Assembly: GCA_964394085.1 (NCBI GenBank)
Contig: CAYMWF010000134.1
Location: forward strand, 1-9,775
Direction of reading: 5' to 3'
Source of the DNA: CAYMWF01 sp964394085 [NCBI: uncultured Gemmatimonadota bacterium]
GTDB taxonomy: Bacteria > GCA-2686955 > CAYMWF01
DNA length: 9,775 nt
Shown: piece after piece, positions 1 to 6,359 of the stretch
Position numbering within the stretch: position 1 is the first letter of the stretch
How the letters are laid out: the number at the start of each line of letters is the position of its first letter
Position numbers and translations under genes: made by a program
The notes under the pieces: model-generated
The model's database searches: none
Seen by the model: the letters and a program-made list of their open reading frames with translations, nothing else
Told to the model about the DNA's origin: nothing

Positions 1-1
1 C

Positions 2-1084
2 ATGAGTAACATGAGAGTTCTGAAATGGGTGATCGCCGCTTCTGTTCTGCTTGTATCCCTCCAGTGCACACAGGCGAAGGGGGATACCGGCAGTTATCTG
101 ACGCAGGAAGAGCGGAACAAGGCCGTTGCCGGACGCTGGGTGCGGGACGTATGGAATCGGGGAGATTCTTCAGCGGTAGACGAGCTCTTTGCGGCCGACT
201 TCGTTTCTCACTATCCAGGTTTTCCGACTATCGACCGGGAGAGCTATAAACAATGGATGGCCATGGAGTTCGCCACTTTCGCCGACGTTTGCTGCACCTG
301 TGAAGACCTCGTTGCCGAAGGGGACAAGGTCGCAATCCGGTGGACCTGGCGCGGCAAACACAGCAAAGACGAATACAGGGGGATCGCTCCCGCCGGCAGG
401 GAGTTGACGATGACGGGGATGACCATCCTTCGTTTCGAAGACGGCAAGATCGCGGAGGAGTGGGGCAACAGCGACGAGCTGGGCAAGATGCAGCAGCTCG
501 GCGCATTCACCGCTTTTGGCGATGAATCCGGAGATACTGTAAACACGCGCAACATTTTAATGATTATCGCTGATGAAAACTTTCGTGATGAAGAACTCTT
601 TGTCCCTAAGAAGATGTTTGAGAACAAGGGGATGAAAGTTACCGTCGCTTCTACCATAACATCAACCGTAACCGGGATGCTTAAAGGTAAAATTGAACCT
701 GATGTGTTGCTTGGCGATGTCGAAGTCAAGAATTTTGACGCAGTCGTTTTCGTGGGAGGGATCGGAGCGCGGATATACTATGAAGACAGAAATGCTCACA
801 AGATTGCCGGGGATGCCGTCAACCAGAACAAGGTGCTCTCAGCAATCTGTATAGCTCCGAACATCCTGGCTAATGCAGGTTTACTGAAAGACAGGAAAGC
901 CACCTGCTGGGATTCCGCCAACCTGACAACGAAGGGCGCGAAATATCAGAAAAAGAATGTGGTAACAGACGGCAAAATCATCACCGCCGATGGACCGACT
1001 GCTGCGAGCGAGTTTGCAGAGGCCATCATCAAAGCATTGTCGGATGAATCTTCTAACGAGACGGATTCACCTGATAAAATATAA
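2..1084 (+). CDS. Exported SnoaL-like domain fused to DJ-1/PfpI domain
   Basis: Residues 5-21 form a hydrophobic export signal. Cleavage could follow TQA (residue 25), or the protein could be lipidated at Cys22, although Ser-Leu-Gln before it is a poor lipobox. Residues about 37-170 match a SnoaL-like ester-cyclase fold of the NTF2 type (WNRGD, DFVSHYPG, LRFEDGKIAEEW). Residues about 183-347 are a complete DJ-1/PfpI domain: the acidic residue Glu198 in the RDEELF segment, the GGIGA turn, the nucleophile-elbow Cys283 in AICIAP, and the closing DGPTAASEFA segment. DJ-1/PfpI members include chaperones, glyoxalases, deglycases and proteases, so the reaction cannot be fixed; Ile follows the Cys where many family members have His. 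The two halves differ strongly in GC content. ATG codons exist at 2 and 11, and the upstream region is outside the window, so the start is uncertain and the gene could begin earlier. The domain calls are firm; the joint function is unknown. Confidence 0.88.
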   Translation: MSNMRVLKWVIAASVLLVSLQCTQAKGDTGSYLTQEERNKAVAGRWVRDVWNRGDSSAVDELFAADFVSHYPGFPTIDRESYKQWMAMEFATFADVCCTCEDLVAEGDKVAIRWTWRGKHSKDEYRGIAPAGRELTMTGMTILRFEDGKIAEEWGNSDELGKMQQLGAFTAFGDESGDTVNTRNILMIIADENFRDEELFVPKKMFENKGMKVTVASTITSTVTGMLKGKIEPDVLLGDVEVKNFDAVVFVGGIGARIYYEDRNAHKIAGDAVNQNKVLSAICIAPNILANAGLLKDRKATCWDSANLTTKGAKYQKKNVVTDGKIITADGPTAASEFAEAIIKALSDESSNETDSPDKI

Positions 1085-1101
1085 CCGCGTCATTTCTGCA
1101 T

Positions 1102-1115
1102 GCGTTCCACAACGC
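1102..1115 (+). repeat. Small hairpin between genes 1 and 2
   Basis: GCGTT and AACGC form a perfect 5-bp stem around a CCAC loop, 18 nt after the stop of the first gene. No T-run follows, so a classical intrinsic terminator is not supported. Its role is unknown. Confidence 0.35.
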
Positions 1116-1131
1116 TATCCGAATAAATAAT

Positions 1132-1136
1132 AAGGA
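1132..1136 (+). promoter_or_regulatory. Ribosome binding site of the CYTH gene
   Basis: AAGGA lies 6 nt before the ATG at 1143. It supports that start over the second in-frame ATG at 1155. Confidence 0.65.
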
Positions 1137-1142
1137 ATTGGA

Positions 1143-1664
1143 ATGAGTCGAAATATGGAGATCAAAGCCCGGCTTCAAGACCGAAAAAGAACTGTCGGCC
1201 TGGCCCAAAGTATTACCGGAAGAGCTCCGGAAGTCATCAACCAGGAGGATGTGTTTTTTTATTGTGAATCGGGTCGTCTGAAGTTGAGAATATTATCGGA
1301 TTCGAACGGAGAACTCATTCATTATCGAAGAAACGACAATAAGGGACCAAAAACATCAAAATACTCAATCACGAGAACAGAAGAACCAGCAAAACTCAGG
1401 AAAATAATGGAGGAAGCCTACGGTTCGCGGGCAGTGGTGAAAAAGACTCGCCTGTTATTTCTGGTTGGAAGAACTCGCATTCATATAGATTCGGTCGAAA
1501 ACCTGGGTGACTTCGTCGAATTAGAGGCCGTTCTGGAAGGTTCGGAAGACAAGTCTATTGGTGAGAACAATGTTAATTCACTCATGAAGGTTCTTGAAAT
1601 TAGAGAAAACGATCTCGTAGAAGGCGCGTACGTTGATCTGATCGAAGGAAAAAATCTGAAGTGA
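1143..1664 (+). CDS. CYTH-domain protein (class IV adenylate cyclase / triphosphatase-like)
   Basis: CYTH tunnel-fold enzymes hydrolyse or cyclise triphosphate substrates (thiamine triphosphate, inorganic triphosphate, or ATP to cAMP) using Mg or Mn. The protein spans one whole domain of normal length (173 residues). Visible family features are the N-terminal Asn4-x-Glu6-x-Lys8 motif followed by Ala-Arg, GRLKLR at 44-49, Tyr61-Arg62-Arg63, Lys100-Lys101 with Arg103, the RTRIHID strand at 110-116, and the acidic FVELEA strand with Glu126 and Glu128. The first Glu of the usual ExExK motif is Asn, as I recall for the bacterial subgroup annotated 'class IV adenylate cyclase' that starts with RNxEIKAR. 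No signal peptide is present, so it is probably cytoplasmic. The start at 1143 has a good ribosome binding site. Substrate is not predictable from the sequence; no neighbour belongs to thiamine or cAMP metabolism. Confidence 0.85.
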   Translation: MSRNMEIKARLQDRKRTVGLAQSITGRAPEVINQEDVFFYCESGRLKLRILSDSNGELIHYRRNDNKGPKTSKYSITRTEEPAKLRKIMEEAYGSRAVVKKTRLLFLVGRTRIHIDSVENLGDFVELEAVLEGSEDKSIGENNVNSLMKVLEIRENDLVEGAYVDLIEGKNLK

Positions 1665-1675
1665 GACAGAGTAAA
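1659..1675 (+). repeat. Post-stop motif, copy 1
   Basis: The segment TGAAGTGAGACAGAGTAAA begins near 1657, crosses the stop codon of the CYTH gene and ends at 1675. A near-identical segment (17 of 19 bases) sits in the same place over the stop of the gene ending at 3937. Both genes end in a Lys codon followed by the stop. Function unknown. Confidence 0.4.
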
Positions 1676-1731
1676 CCGCCACGGACAGCATTCGCGTGAA
1701 CCGAGCGCTCTCTCAACGGCGCTGATGGCGG
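1676..1731 (+). repeat. Imperfect palindrome after the CYTH gene
   Basis: CCGCCA (1676-1681) pairs perfectly with TGGCGG (1726-1731). Inside it, CAGC (1686-1689) pairs with GCTG (1721-1724), across a small asymmetric internal loop. The element starts 12 nt after the stop of the CYTH gene and includes the ATG at 1725 of the next frame. A second, competing hairpin, GGGG-TGCGAGT-CCCC, lies at 1730-1744. No T-run follows, so it is not an obvious terminator. Confidence 0.4.
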
Positions 1732-2255
1732 GGTGCGAGTCCCCACGGACAACGCACCGAACCGGGTCGGATGCGAAGGAGCTGGTGCTGATTAGGGATC
1801 ATAGACAAATAACTATCAACGCACCTCCGGAAAAGGTATTCGACCTCATTGAGACCATGCCGAACAAGTTTCCCGTTTACAGGATACTGGAGACGAAACC
1901 GTTCTTTTTCCTTAGGGTGTTACTGGTAGACGGTTTACGTTCCGCAGTCAAAGCGGCCGGATTTGAGAAACCGATGGATATTCAGGTGTTGCATGTCGGT
2001 GATTCAATGGGTCCTTTTGAATTGACAGAAGTTGAAAAACCTTCCAAATACTGGTTTACCCTGAATTCCTTCTTTTTCAATTGCCGGACCGGATACACTC
2101 TGAACGCCGATGAAGCCGGAACGAAACTGAACTTCATCCTCGTTGCGGATAATCCAGGGTCTGCGGAAAAATTGTATTGGCTTTTGATAAAACCTGTTCA
2201 TATACTACTGGCTCGAAAAGTTCTGAAGGTAATCAGGAATAAAGTTGAATTATGA
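1725..2255 (+). CDS. START-like (SRPBCC) domain protein
   Basis: The sequence from about residue 26 (RQITINAPPEKVFDLIETM) is the standard opening of a polyketide cyclase/SRPBCC domain, a helix-grip fold that binds lipids or other hydrophobic ligands. The rest is compatible: a central hydrophobic strand-rich part (residues 98-142) and a long C-terminal helix (148-174). Ligand and reaction are unknown. The frame opens at ATG 1725, but the first 20 codons lie in a structured intergenic stretch with no ribosome binding site. GTG 1785, with AAGGAG just upstream, leaves the whole domain intact and may be the true start. The stop codon overlaps the ATG of the next gene by 4 nt (ATGA), so the two are probably translationally coupled. 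There is no signal peptide, so it should be cytoplasmic although its partner gene encodes an exported protein. Confidence 0.78.
   Translation: MAGCESPRTTHRTGSDAKELVLIRDHRQITINAPPEKVFDLIETMPNKFPVYRILETKPFFFLRVLLVDGLRSAVKAAGFEKPMDIQVLHVGDSMGPFELTEVEKPSKYWFTLNSFFFNCRTGYTLNADEAGTKLNFILVADNPGSAEKLYWLLIKPVHILLARKVLKVIRNKVEL
1776..1781 (+). promoter_or_regulatory. Candidate ribosome binding site of the START-like gene
   Basis: AAGGAG is the only good Shine-Dalgarno match near this gene. It would serve the GTG at 1785, only 3 nt away, which is tight. No such site precedes the ATG at 1725. It suggests that translation starts near 1785 and that residues 1-20 of the longer frame are not made. Confidence 0.35.
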
Positions 2256-3052
2256 ACCTTGCCGTGTATGTGCTGGTTTTGACTTCACTCGCCTGCTTTA
2301 AAGCTGGTTGTTTCGAAAAGCCGCGGGTTGTCGAAACCGTTACCGGAAACGAGGATCCGGCGCCTCTGTTTCGTTTTGAGTTCGATGAGCGAGACAGGAA
2401 ATCCGCCGGCGAACTTGAAGTCTATGTCGCCCGCGGTAAGCGGATAGTTGAGGCATTCTTCAAGATGCCGTTCCGAGATAGCGTGAACGTTGTGGTTTGT
2501 CCCACACGTAAGGTGTTCACAGCGGCTTTTCCTGCAGAATGGGGAATGTCTGAAACCCAGTGCTGGATGGTTGCGGCGGGAGCGGCGGATCAACTGATCA
2601 TCCTGTCGCCCCGGGTCTGGGGTCAGGAAAGCTGTGAGCATGACCCGCTCGATATCAGGCATGTTCAGGGCATAGTGGCACATGAGCTCGTGCATGTCTT
2701 TCACGGGCAGTATAATCCTACCAGGGATTTCACGGGAGCTGAGGAAGTGGGGTGGTTTATCGAAGGTCTTGCGGTCCATGTTTCGGGTCAACTTGACCAG
2801 GATCATACCGCCGAACCGCGAGAGGCGATTGATCAAGGGGAAGCGCCAACGCACCTGTCTGAAGCCTGGTCGGGCAAATATCGCTACGGAGTGTGCGGTT
2901 CGCTCGTCGCGTACATGGATTCGGTGTTCGGACGAGACACGTTGAGAGACATGCTCGCAGTGACTAATCAGGTGGATCTTCTTGCTCTTGCAGGTGTGAC
3001 GGAGAGCGAGCTTCTATTCCGATGGAAGGAATTCATCCTTACCGGAAAGTAG
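2252..3052 (+). CDS. Exported gluzincin metallopeptidase-like protein (peptidase MA type)
   Basis: An uncharged hydrophobic segment (residues 2-16) and nearby Cys15 and Cys20 suggest export, possibly as a lipoprotein; neither Cys has an ideal lipobox. The catalytic signature is complete: His144-Glu-Leu-Val-His148 for zinc and general base, with Glu171 in WFIEGLAVH, 23 residues later, as the likely third zinc ligand. This is the gluzincin/peptidase MA arrangement. The region before it (55-120) fits the beta-rich N-terminal part of such proteins, and the region after it (204-262, ending in WKEFI) fits their helical tail. At 266 residues it has a single small protease domain. Substrate is unknown. 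It overlaps the START-like gene by 4 nt, and the following gene begins 15 nt after its stop. A weak AGGA lies 13 nt before its ATG, so coupling probably helps initiation. Confidence 0.85.
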   Translation: MNLAVYVLVLTSLACFKAGCFEKPRVVETVTGNEDPAPLFRFEFDERDRKSAGELEVYVARGKRIVEAFFKMPFRDSVNVVVCPTRKVFTAAFPAEWGMSETQCWMVAAGAADQLIILSPRVWGQESCEHDPLDIRHVQGIVAHELVHVFHGQYNPTRDFTGAEEVGWFIEGLAVHVSGQLDQDHTAEPREAIDQGEAPTHLSEAWSGKYRYGVCGSLVAYMDSVFGRDTLRDMLAVTNQVDLLALAGVTESELLFRWKEFILTGK

Positions 3053-3067
3053 TGGTTTCAATAATCA

Positions 3068-3937
3068 ATGGAAGTATTTAAAGCCGACCTCGAGTCGATT
3101 CAACCGACACAGCTCTATATTTCCGAAAAGAAATATCGTGAGAGTATGGCGCTGTTTGACGAGAAAAAAGGACTCGAAGCCTACGTACCGCTCCCGGTCA
3201 AGAAAATCGGATCGGATATCTTCTTCACCGATGGACATACTCGCGCACTGATTCTCTGGCAGAAAGGGAAACGCAGAGTAAATGTCTGTTTCGACACCGA
3301 CGACATGGACTGGATTATGTATCTGGCAAGCCTGGATCTGTGCCGCAAGCAGGAGATACGCTCGATTCAGGATCTGGAACCTCGAATTGTAAGCGAGCAG
3401 GAGTATAAAGAAAAATGGATCAATCGCTGTGCCGAATCTCATGATGCAATATTGGAAAGCCCTCTTGCTGATTTAAAAATAGCAGTTGAAACCGAACATG
3501 CAGCCAAATCACGGATCTGTGAAGAAGTACTCCGCGCCCTTCCGAAATGGTTTGGAATCGAGGAAGCCGTATGCGAATACGTGGATAACGTGAAAGAATG
3601 TCTTTTCGTTACTGCGACACTGTATAAAAAGGTAATCGGGTTCTGCGCCGTATCGGTGAATTATGATATCAACGCAGATTTGTATGTACTTGGGATATTC
3701 GAGGAGTTTCACGGCAGGAGAATCGGGAAACGGATGATGGAGTTCGTTAACTCGTACTGCAAACGAAACGCTATCCCGTACATGACGGTTAAAACACTGA
3801 GTGAAAAACACAGTGATGAAAATTACCGGAAAACACGTTTGTTTTACGAGAGCTGCGGATTTCGAGCATTCGAGGAATTCCCAACACTCTGGGGAGAAGA
3901 TAATCCCTGTCTGTACATGCTCAAAGATGTGAAGTAA
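3068..3937 (+). CDS. ParB-like domain fused to GNAT N-acetyltransferase
   Basis: Two domains are visible. Residues about 1-120 form a ParB/sulfiredoxin-like fold: an IQPTQLYIS opening, a PLPVKKIG strand, the hallmark Asp55-Gly-His-Thr-Arg59 box, and a following VNVCFDTDD strand. Stand-alone proteins of this kind with GHTR boxes occur in Clostridia. Residues about 145-289 form a GNAT acetyltransferase: a core strand at 188-210, the acetyl-CoA loop His215-Gly-Arg-Arg-Ile-Gly220 followed by Lys221, and a C-terminal TRLFYESCGF helix-strand with TLWGEDNPCLYM. The last segment closely resembles a Firmicutes GNAT group. Arg218 stands where the first Gly of RxxGxG is usual. The substrate is unknown. 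No strong ribosome binding site precedes the ATG. The gene follows the peptidase by 15 nt and may belong to the same transcript. No signal peptide; cytoplasmic. Confidence 0.85.
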   Translation: MEVFKADLESIQPTQLYISEKKYRESMALFDEKKGLEAYVPLPVKKIGSDIFFTDGHTRALILWQKGKRRVNVCFDTDDMDWIMYLASLDLCRKQEIRSIQDLEPRIVSEQEYKEKWINRCAESHDAILESPLADLKIAVETEHAAKSRICEEVLRALPKWFGIEEAVCEYVDNVKECLFVTATLYKKVIGFCAVSVNYDINADLYVLGIFEEFHGRRIGKRMMEFVNSYCKRNAIPYMTVKTLSEKHSDENYRKTRLFYESCGFRAFEEFPTLWGEDNPCLYMLKDVK

Positions 3938-3950
3938 GACGGAGTAAAGC
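3932..3950 (+). repeat. Post-stop motif, copy 2
   Basis: TGAAGTAAGACGGAGTAAA spans the stop codon of the ParB-GNAT gene. It differs at two positions from the segment over the stop of the CYTH gene (1657-1675). The part outside coding sequence is GACRGAGTAAA. Confidence 0.4.
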
Positions 3951-3962
3951 ATCCTCAGTTCG

Positions 3963-3988
3963 CGAGCGCACCCGTCCTCCGCGCCTCG
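3963..3988 (+). repeat. GC-rich hairpin after the ParB-GNAT gene
   Basis: CGAGCGC (3963-3969) pairs with GCGCCTCG (3981-3988) with one bulged C and an 11-nt loop. No T-run follows on the + strand. It may attenuate transcription or mark a structured untranslated region, but this is not shown. Confidence 0.35.
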
Positions 3989-4008
3989 AGTTGCCGCAGA
4001 AGCTGCTC

Positions 4009-4043
4009 CAATCCACCTCTCAACTGAAGCAAACGCTGGATTG
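4009..4043 (+). repeat. 7-bp inverted repeat before the methyltransferase gene
   Basis: CAATCCA (4009-4015) and TGGATTG (4037-4043) are perfect inverted copies separated by 21 nt. The right arm ends 7 nt before the ATG at 4051 and covers the only weak GGA that could act as a ribosome binding site. In RNA it could hide the initiation region; in DNA it could be an operator. Confidence 0.35.
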
Positions 4044-4050
4044 AATCAAA

Positions 4051-4809
4051 ATGATTGACTACGACGCGGCGAGCAGAACATACGACCATACCCGAAAGCA
4101 CTCTGAAAACCTTATTGAACGATTCAGTCAAAGAATGTCGTTGACCGATCAGACCACGGTTCTGGACTTTGGATGCGGCACAGGTAATTACCTGAGCAGG
4201 CTCCATTCAGAATTCGGGTGCCGATGCTGCGGGGTAGAACCGTCTGAAGGAATGCGGGTCGCTGCACTGAACAAAAATCCCGCCCTAGATATCCGGAGTG
4301 GAGATCATACCAACATACCTTTTGAAAATAAATCATTTGATTTCGTTTTCATGACCGATGTGATTCATCATGTGCCGGATCTCAACCGGATGTTCTCTGA
4401 ATTGTGCCGGGTCTTGAAGTTCGAAGCATATCTTTGCATTGCGACCCAATCCCATGACCAAATCCGAAGCCGCTTCTACAATGGATACTTCCCCTCCCTG
4501 GCCTCTAAAGAAATGCACCGTTATCCTGATATCCCATCTATCGTGGAAACAGCTCGAGAAAGCGGCCTGACTCATGAGATTACCGAAGTACTACCTGCTT
4601 CCTCGTATGCCGCAATCACGGAGGAGTTCGTAAAGAACGTGGAAGAGAAGAACTACTCGATGTTTCTCCTGCTGGATGAAGACGAATTCATATCCGGACT
4701 GAAAAGAATCAAAGATGACCAGGGAAAACGCTTTAATACAACAAGTGCGGGCGAAACGTTGGTCTGGTTCACAAAAGAAACCCGGCAATCAGGGGCAGCG
4801 GACAGCTAA
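4051..4809 (+). CDS. Class I SAM-dependent methyltransferase
   Basis: A Rossmann-type methyltransferase of the Methyltransf_11 group. Motif I is VLDFGCGTG at residues 37-45; the acidic residue that binds the SAM ribose is Glu63 in GVEPSEGM; the DHTNIPF loop at 85-91 contacts the adenine side; FDFVFMTDVIHHV at 96-108 is the post-motif segment; ELCRVLKFEAYLCIAT near 116-131 is the strand after the lid helix. The C-terminal 120 residues are a less conserved substrate region with a cap (about 185-230) rich in acidic residues, so the acceptor cannot be named. The N-terminus (YDAASRTYDHTR) is typical for small-molecule methyltransferases. No strong ribosome binding site is present, and an inverted repeat lies over the upstream region. 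Position 113 nt after the previous gene suggests it may start its own unit, but no convincing promoter is visible. Confidence 0.88.
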   Translation: MIDYDAASRTYDHTRKHSENLIERFSQRMSLTDQTTVLDFGCGTGNYLSRLHSEFGCRCCGVEPSEGMRVAALNKNPALDIRSGDHTNIPFENKSFDFVFMTDVIHHVPDLNRMFSELCRVLKFEAYLCIATQSHDQIRSRFYNGYFPSLASKEMHRYPDIPSIVETARESGLTHEITEVLPASSYAAITEEFVKNVEEKNYSMFLLLDEDEFISGLKRIKDDQGKRFNTTSAGETLVWFTKETRQSGAADS

Positions 4810-4826
4810 TCGCCGCACCGGAATAA

Positions 4827-4833
4827 AAGGGAG
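4827..4833 (+). promoter_or_regulatory. Ribosome binding site of the lipoprotein gene
   Basis: AAGGGAG lies 6 nt before the GTG at 4840 and supports this GTG as the start, which places the hydrophobic signal exactly at the N-terminus. Confidence 0.65.
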
Positions 4834-4839
4834 CAGAGC

Positions 4840-5628
4840 GTGAAAATACGATTCCCCGTTCTGTTATGTTTCATGCTTGTCATCTGCAGCTGCACACTTG
4901 CTCCTGAAGATAACGAAGATACTTCCCAGACAATAATTATGAAAGGCGGCTTTGAGACGGGAACAATTCTCACAACGGACTCTCCCCCGGGGGACTGGAC
5001 TTTTGCCAAGGGAGAGGATGGAGTCGTTAACCTTGTTTCGTCCGATGTTCATTCAGGGGCATGGGCTGCAGAAGCTGAAGCGACAACCACGGAACATCCC
5101 GGCTACTCGGGGCCGTCTCTAAGGCGGAGTTTCGAGCAGGCGGGGAATACGATCTACGCACGTCTGTACTTCAAGCTGAAGAGTGGACATAACCTGCTTG
5201 AAACAGACTACAGGTATTTCAATATCATGTGGATAGGGACTTCGGCCATTGAAGAGGTCTGCTCGGTACGCCTGGTGCACCTCGCCGAACCGAAAGTGAT
5301 TTTGAAGTTCTGTTACTATTTTGACGACGGCGTCGGGCATACTCCTGATTTTGATACTCAGGAGACTGCATTCGAGATCCTGGATGACGTGTGGTATTAC
5401 CTGGAATTCTACGCGAAGCAACATGATACTGCAGGGGAATTCAAACTCTGGGCGGCACAGGATGGCGGATCCCCGGAGCAAATACTTTGGCTGACCGGTC
5501 TGGACACGGGTATTTCACGGCCGGTTGAACTCTTCAGCGCGGGGATAAATCTTCACCCCAATGAAGCTCTCGGCACGCTCGGTCTCGACGACTATGCGGT
5601 GGCTGCCGAACGGATAGGAATCGACTAG
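4840..5628 (+). CDS. Lipoprotein with probable concanavalin-like jelly-roll fold
   Basis: The GTG start gives MKIRF followed by a hydrophobic core and an Ile-Cys-Ser-Cys18 lipobox, so the mature protein is probably anchored to a membrane through Cys18. The mature part is beta-rich and follows the pattern of LamG/polysaccharide-lyase-like lectin domains: an opening GGFETG at 36-41, a SGAWAAEAEA strand after a Ser-Gly turn (72-81), IYARLYFKL at 105-113, WYYLEFYAKQ at 185-194, a FKLWAAQDGG turn at 201-210, and a closing LGLDDYAVAAERIGI strand at 248-261. Such domains bind or cut glycans, but no catalytic residues can be assigned with certainty, so enzyme activity is not claimed. It lies 30 nt after the methyltransferase. 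I do not recognise a named family; the fold call is inference from the pattern. Confidence 0.72.
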   Translation: MKIRFPVLLCFMLVICSCTLAPEDNEDTSQTIIMKGGFETGTILTTDSPPGDWTFAKGEDGVVNLVSSDVHSGAWAAEAEATTTEHPGYSGPSLRRSFEQAGNTIYARLYFKLKSGHNLLETDYRYFNIMWIGTSAIEEVCSVRLVHLAEPKVILKFCYYFDDGVGHTPDFDTQETAFEILDDVWYYLEFYAKQHDTAGEFKLWAAQDGGSPEQILWLTGLDTGISRPVELFSAGINLHPNEALGTLGLDDYAVAAERIGID

Positions 5629-5660
5629 TCCCACGTACCCTCTCACTGAGACGATGATCA

Positions 5661-6359
5661 ATGAATTCATCTGAACACCAGGCAAAGATATTAAGAGTCC
5701 TCAGAAGCAAGGACCAGGCGAAACGGAGCTACGACAGACTGAGTGGATTTTACGATTATTTTGCCGGAATATTCGAGAAAAAACACAGAAATTCAGCGCT
5801 GGAGCGAATGCATATCGCCGAAGGAGAAAAGGTCCTGGAGTTCGGTTTCGGAACCGGACATTGTTTGAAGCAGATAGCTGAAAAGGTGGGAGAAACAGGG
5901 AAGGCTTACGGCATCGACATTTCCTCCGGCATGTTGGAGGTGACGAGGAAGAGGCTTGAAAAAGCCGGTCTGATCGACAGGGTTGAGCTTTATCGTGTAG
6001 ATGCAATGGAGATGCCTCTTGATGAAAATACTTGCGATGCCGTTTTCGGGAGTTTCACCCTTGAACTCTTCGATACTCCTGAAATTCCTGCGCTGCTTCA
6101 TGAAATCAAAAGGGTACTGAAACCGAAGGGAAGACTGGGGATTGTAAGCATGTCGAAGGAAAACGGCGGCTCCCTTTTGATTAAACTCTATGAGTGGATT
6201 CATGAGAGATTTCCGAAATATACTGATTGCAGACCCATTTACGTTGAACAATCGCTGAAGGATGCGGGATTCACTGTAAAACAAAAAGAGAAAGAGAAAC
6301 TGTTCGGATTGCCTTTAGAGATTGTTGTTGCGGAGAAAATGGCTGACTCGAACGCCTGA
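5661..6359 (+). CDS. UbiE/MenG-like class I SAM-dependent methyltransferase
   Basis: Methyltransferase of the ubiquinone/menaquinone C-methyltransferase-like group by overall pattern. An N-terminal YDRLSGFYDYF helix precedes motif I VLEFGFGTG at 58-66. Asp86 in YGIDISSGM binds the SAM ribose and Asp114 in VDAMEMP sits near the adenine. CDAVFGSFTLELFD at 125-138 and LLHEIKRVLKPKGRLGIVS at 145-163 are the core of the fold. The C-terminus (SLKDAGFTVKQKEKEKLFGLPLEIVVAEK) is the usual closing strand pair. At 232 residues it has normal length. No quinone pathway gene is nearby, so a true quinone methyltransferase role is doubtful and the substrate is open. There is no clear ribosome binding site; a six-codon mini-frame starting at ATG 5654 overlaps its start codon in another frame. 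It is not closely similar in sequence to the methyltransferase at 4051. Confidence 0.87.
   Translation: MNSSEHQAKILRVLRSKDQAKRSYDRLSGFYDYFAGIFEKKHRNSALERMHIAEGEKVLEFGFGTGHCLKQIAEKVGETGKAYGIDISSGMLEVTRKRLEKAGLIDRVELYRVDAMEMPLDENTCDAVFGSFTLELFDTPEIPALLHEIKRVLKPKGRLGIVSMSKENGGSLLIKLYEWIHERFPKYTDCRPIYVEQSLKDAGFTVKQKEKEKLFGLPLEIVVAEKMADSNA

Noticed and set aside
244-729. 161-codon - strand frame opposite the SnoaL-like/DJ-1 gene
   Set aside because: It is Ser- and Pro-rich low-information sequence crossing the domain border of a well-supported + strand gene.
1726-1760. tRNA-like T arm (GGGG, 7-nt loop TGCGAGT, CCCC)
   Set aside because: The loop lacks the usual second T, the fifth stem pair fails, and no matching acceptor strand, D arm or anticodon arm is found upstream.
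2285-2854. 189-codon - strand frame opposite the metallopeptidase-like gene
   Set aside because: The + strand protein has a complete zinc motif, while the - strand product shows no domain or ribosome binding site.
1665-4050. Canonical attC sites in the gaps after the CYTH and ParB-GNAT genes
   Set aside because: No paired RYYYAAC and GTTRRRY boxes with the right spacing are present, although both gaps can fold into hairpins.
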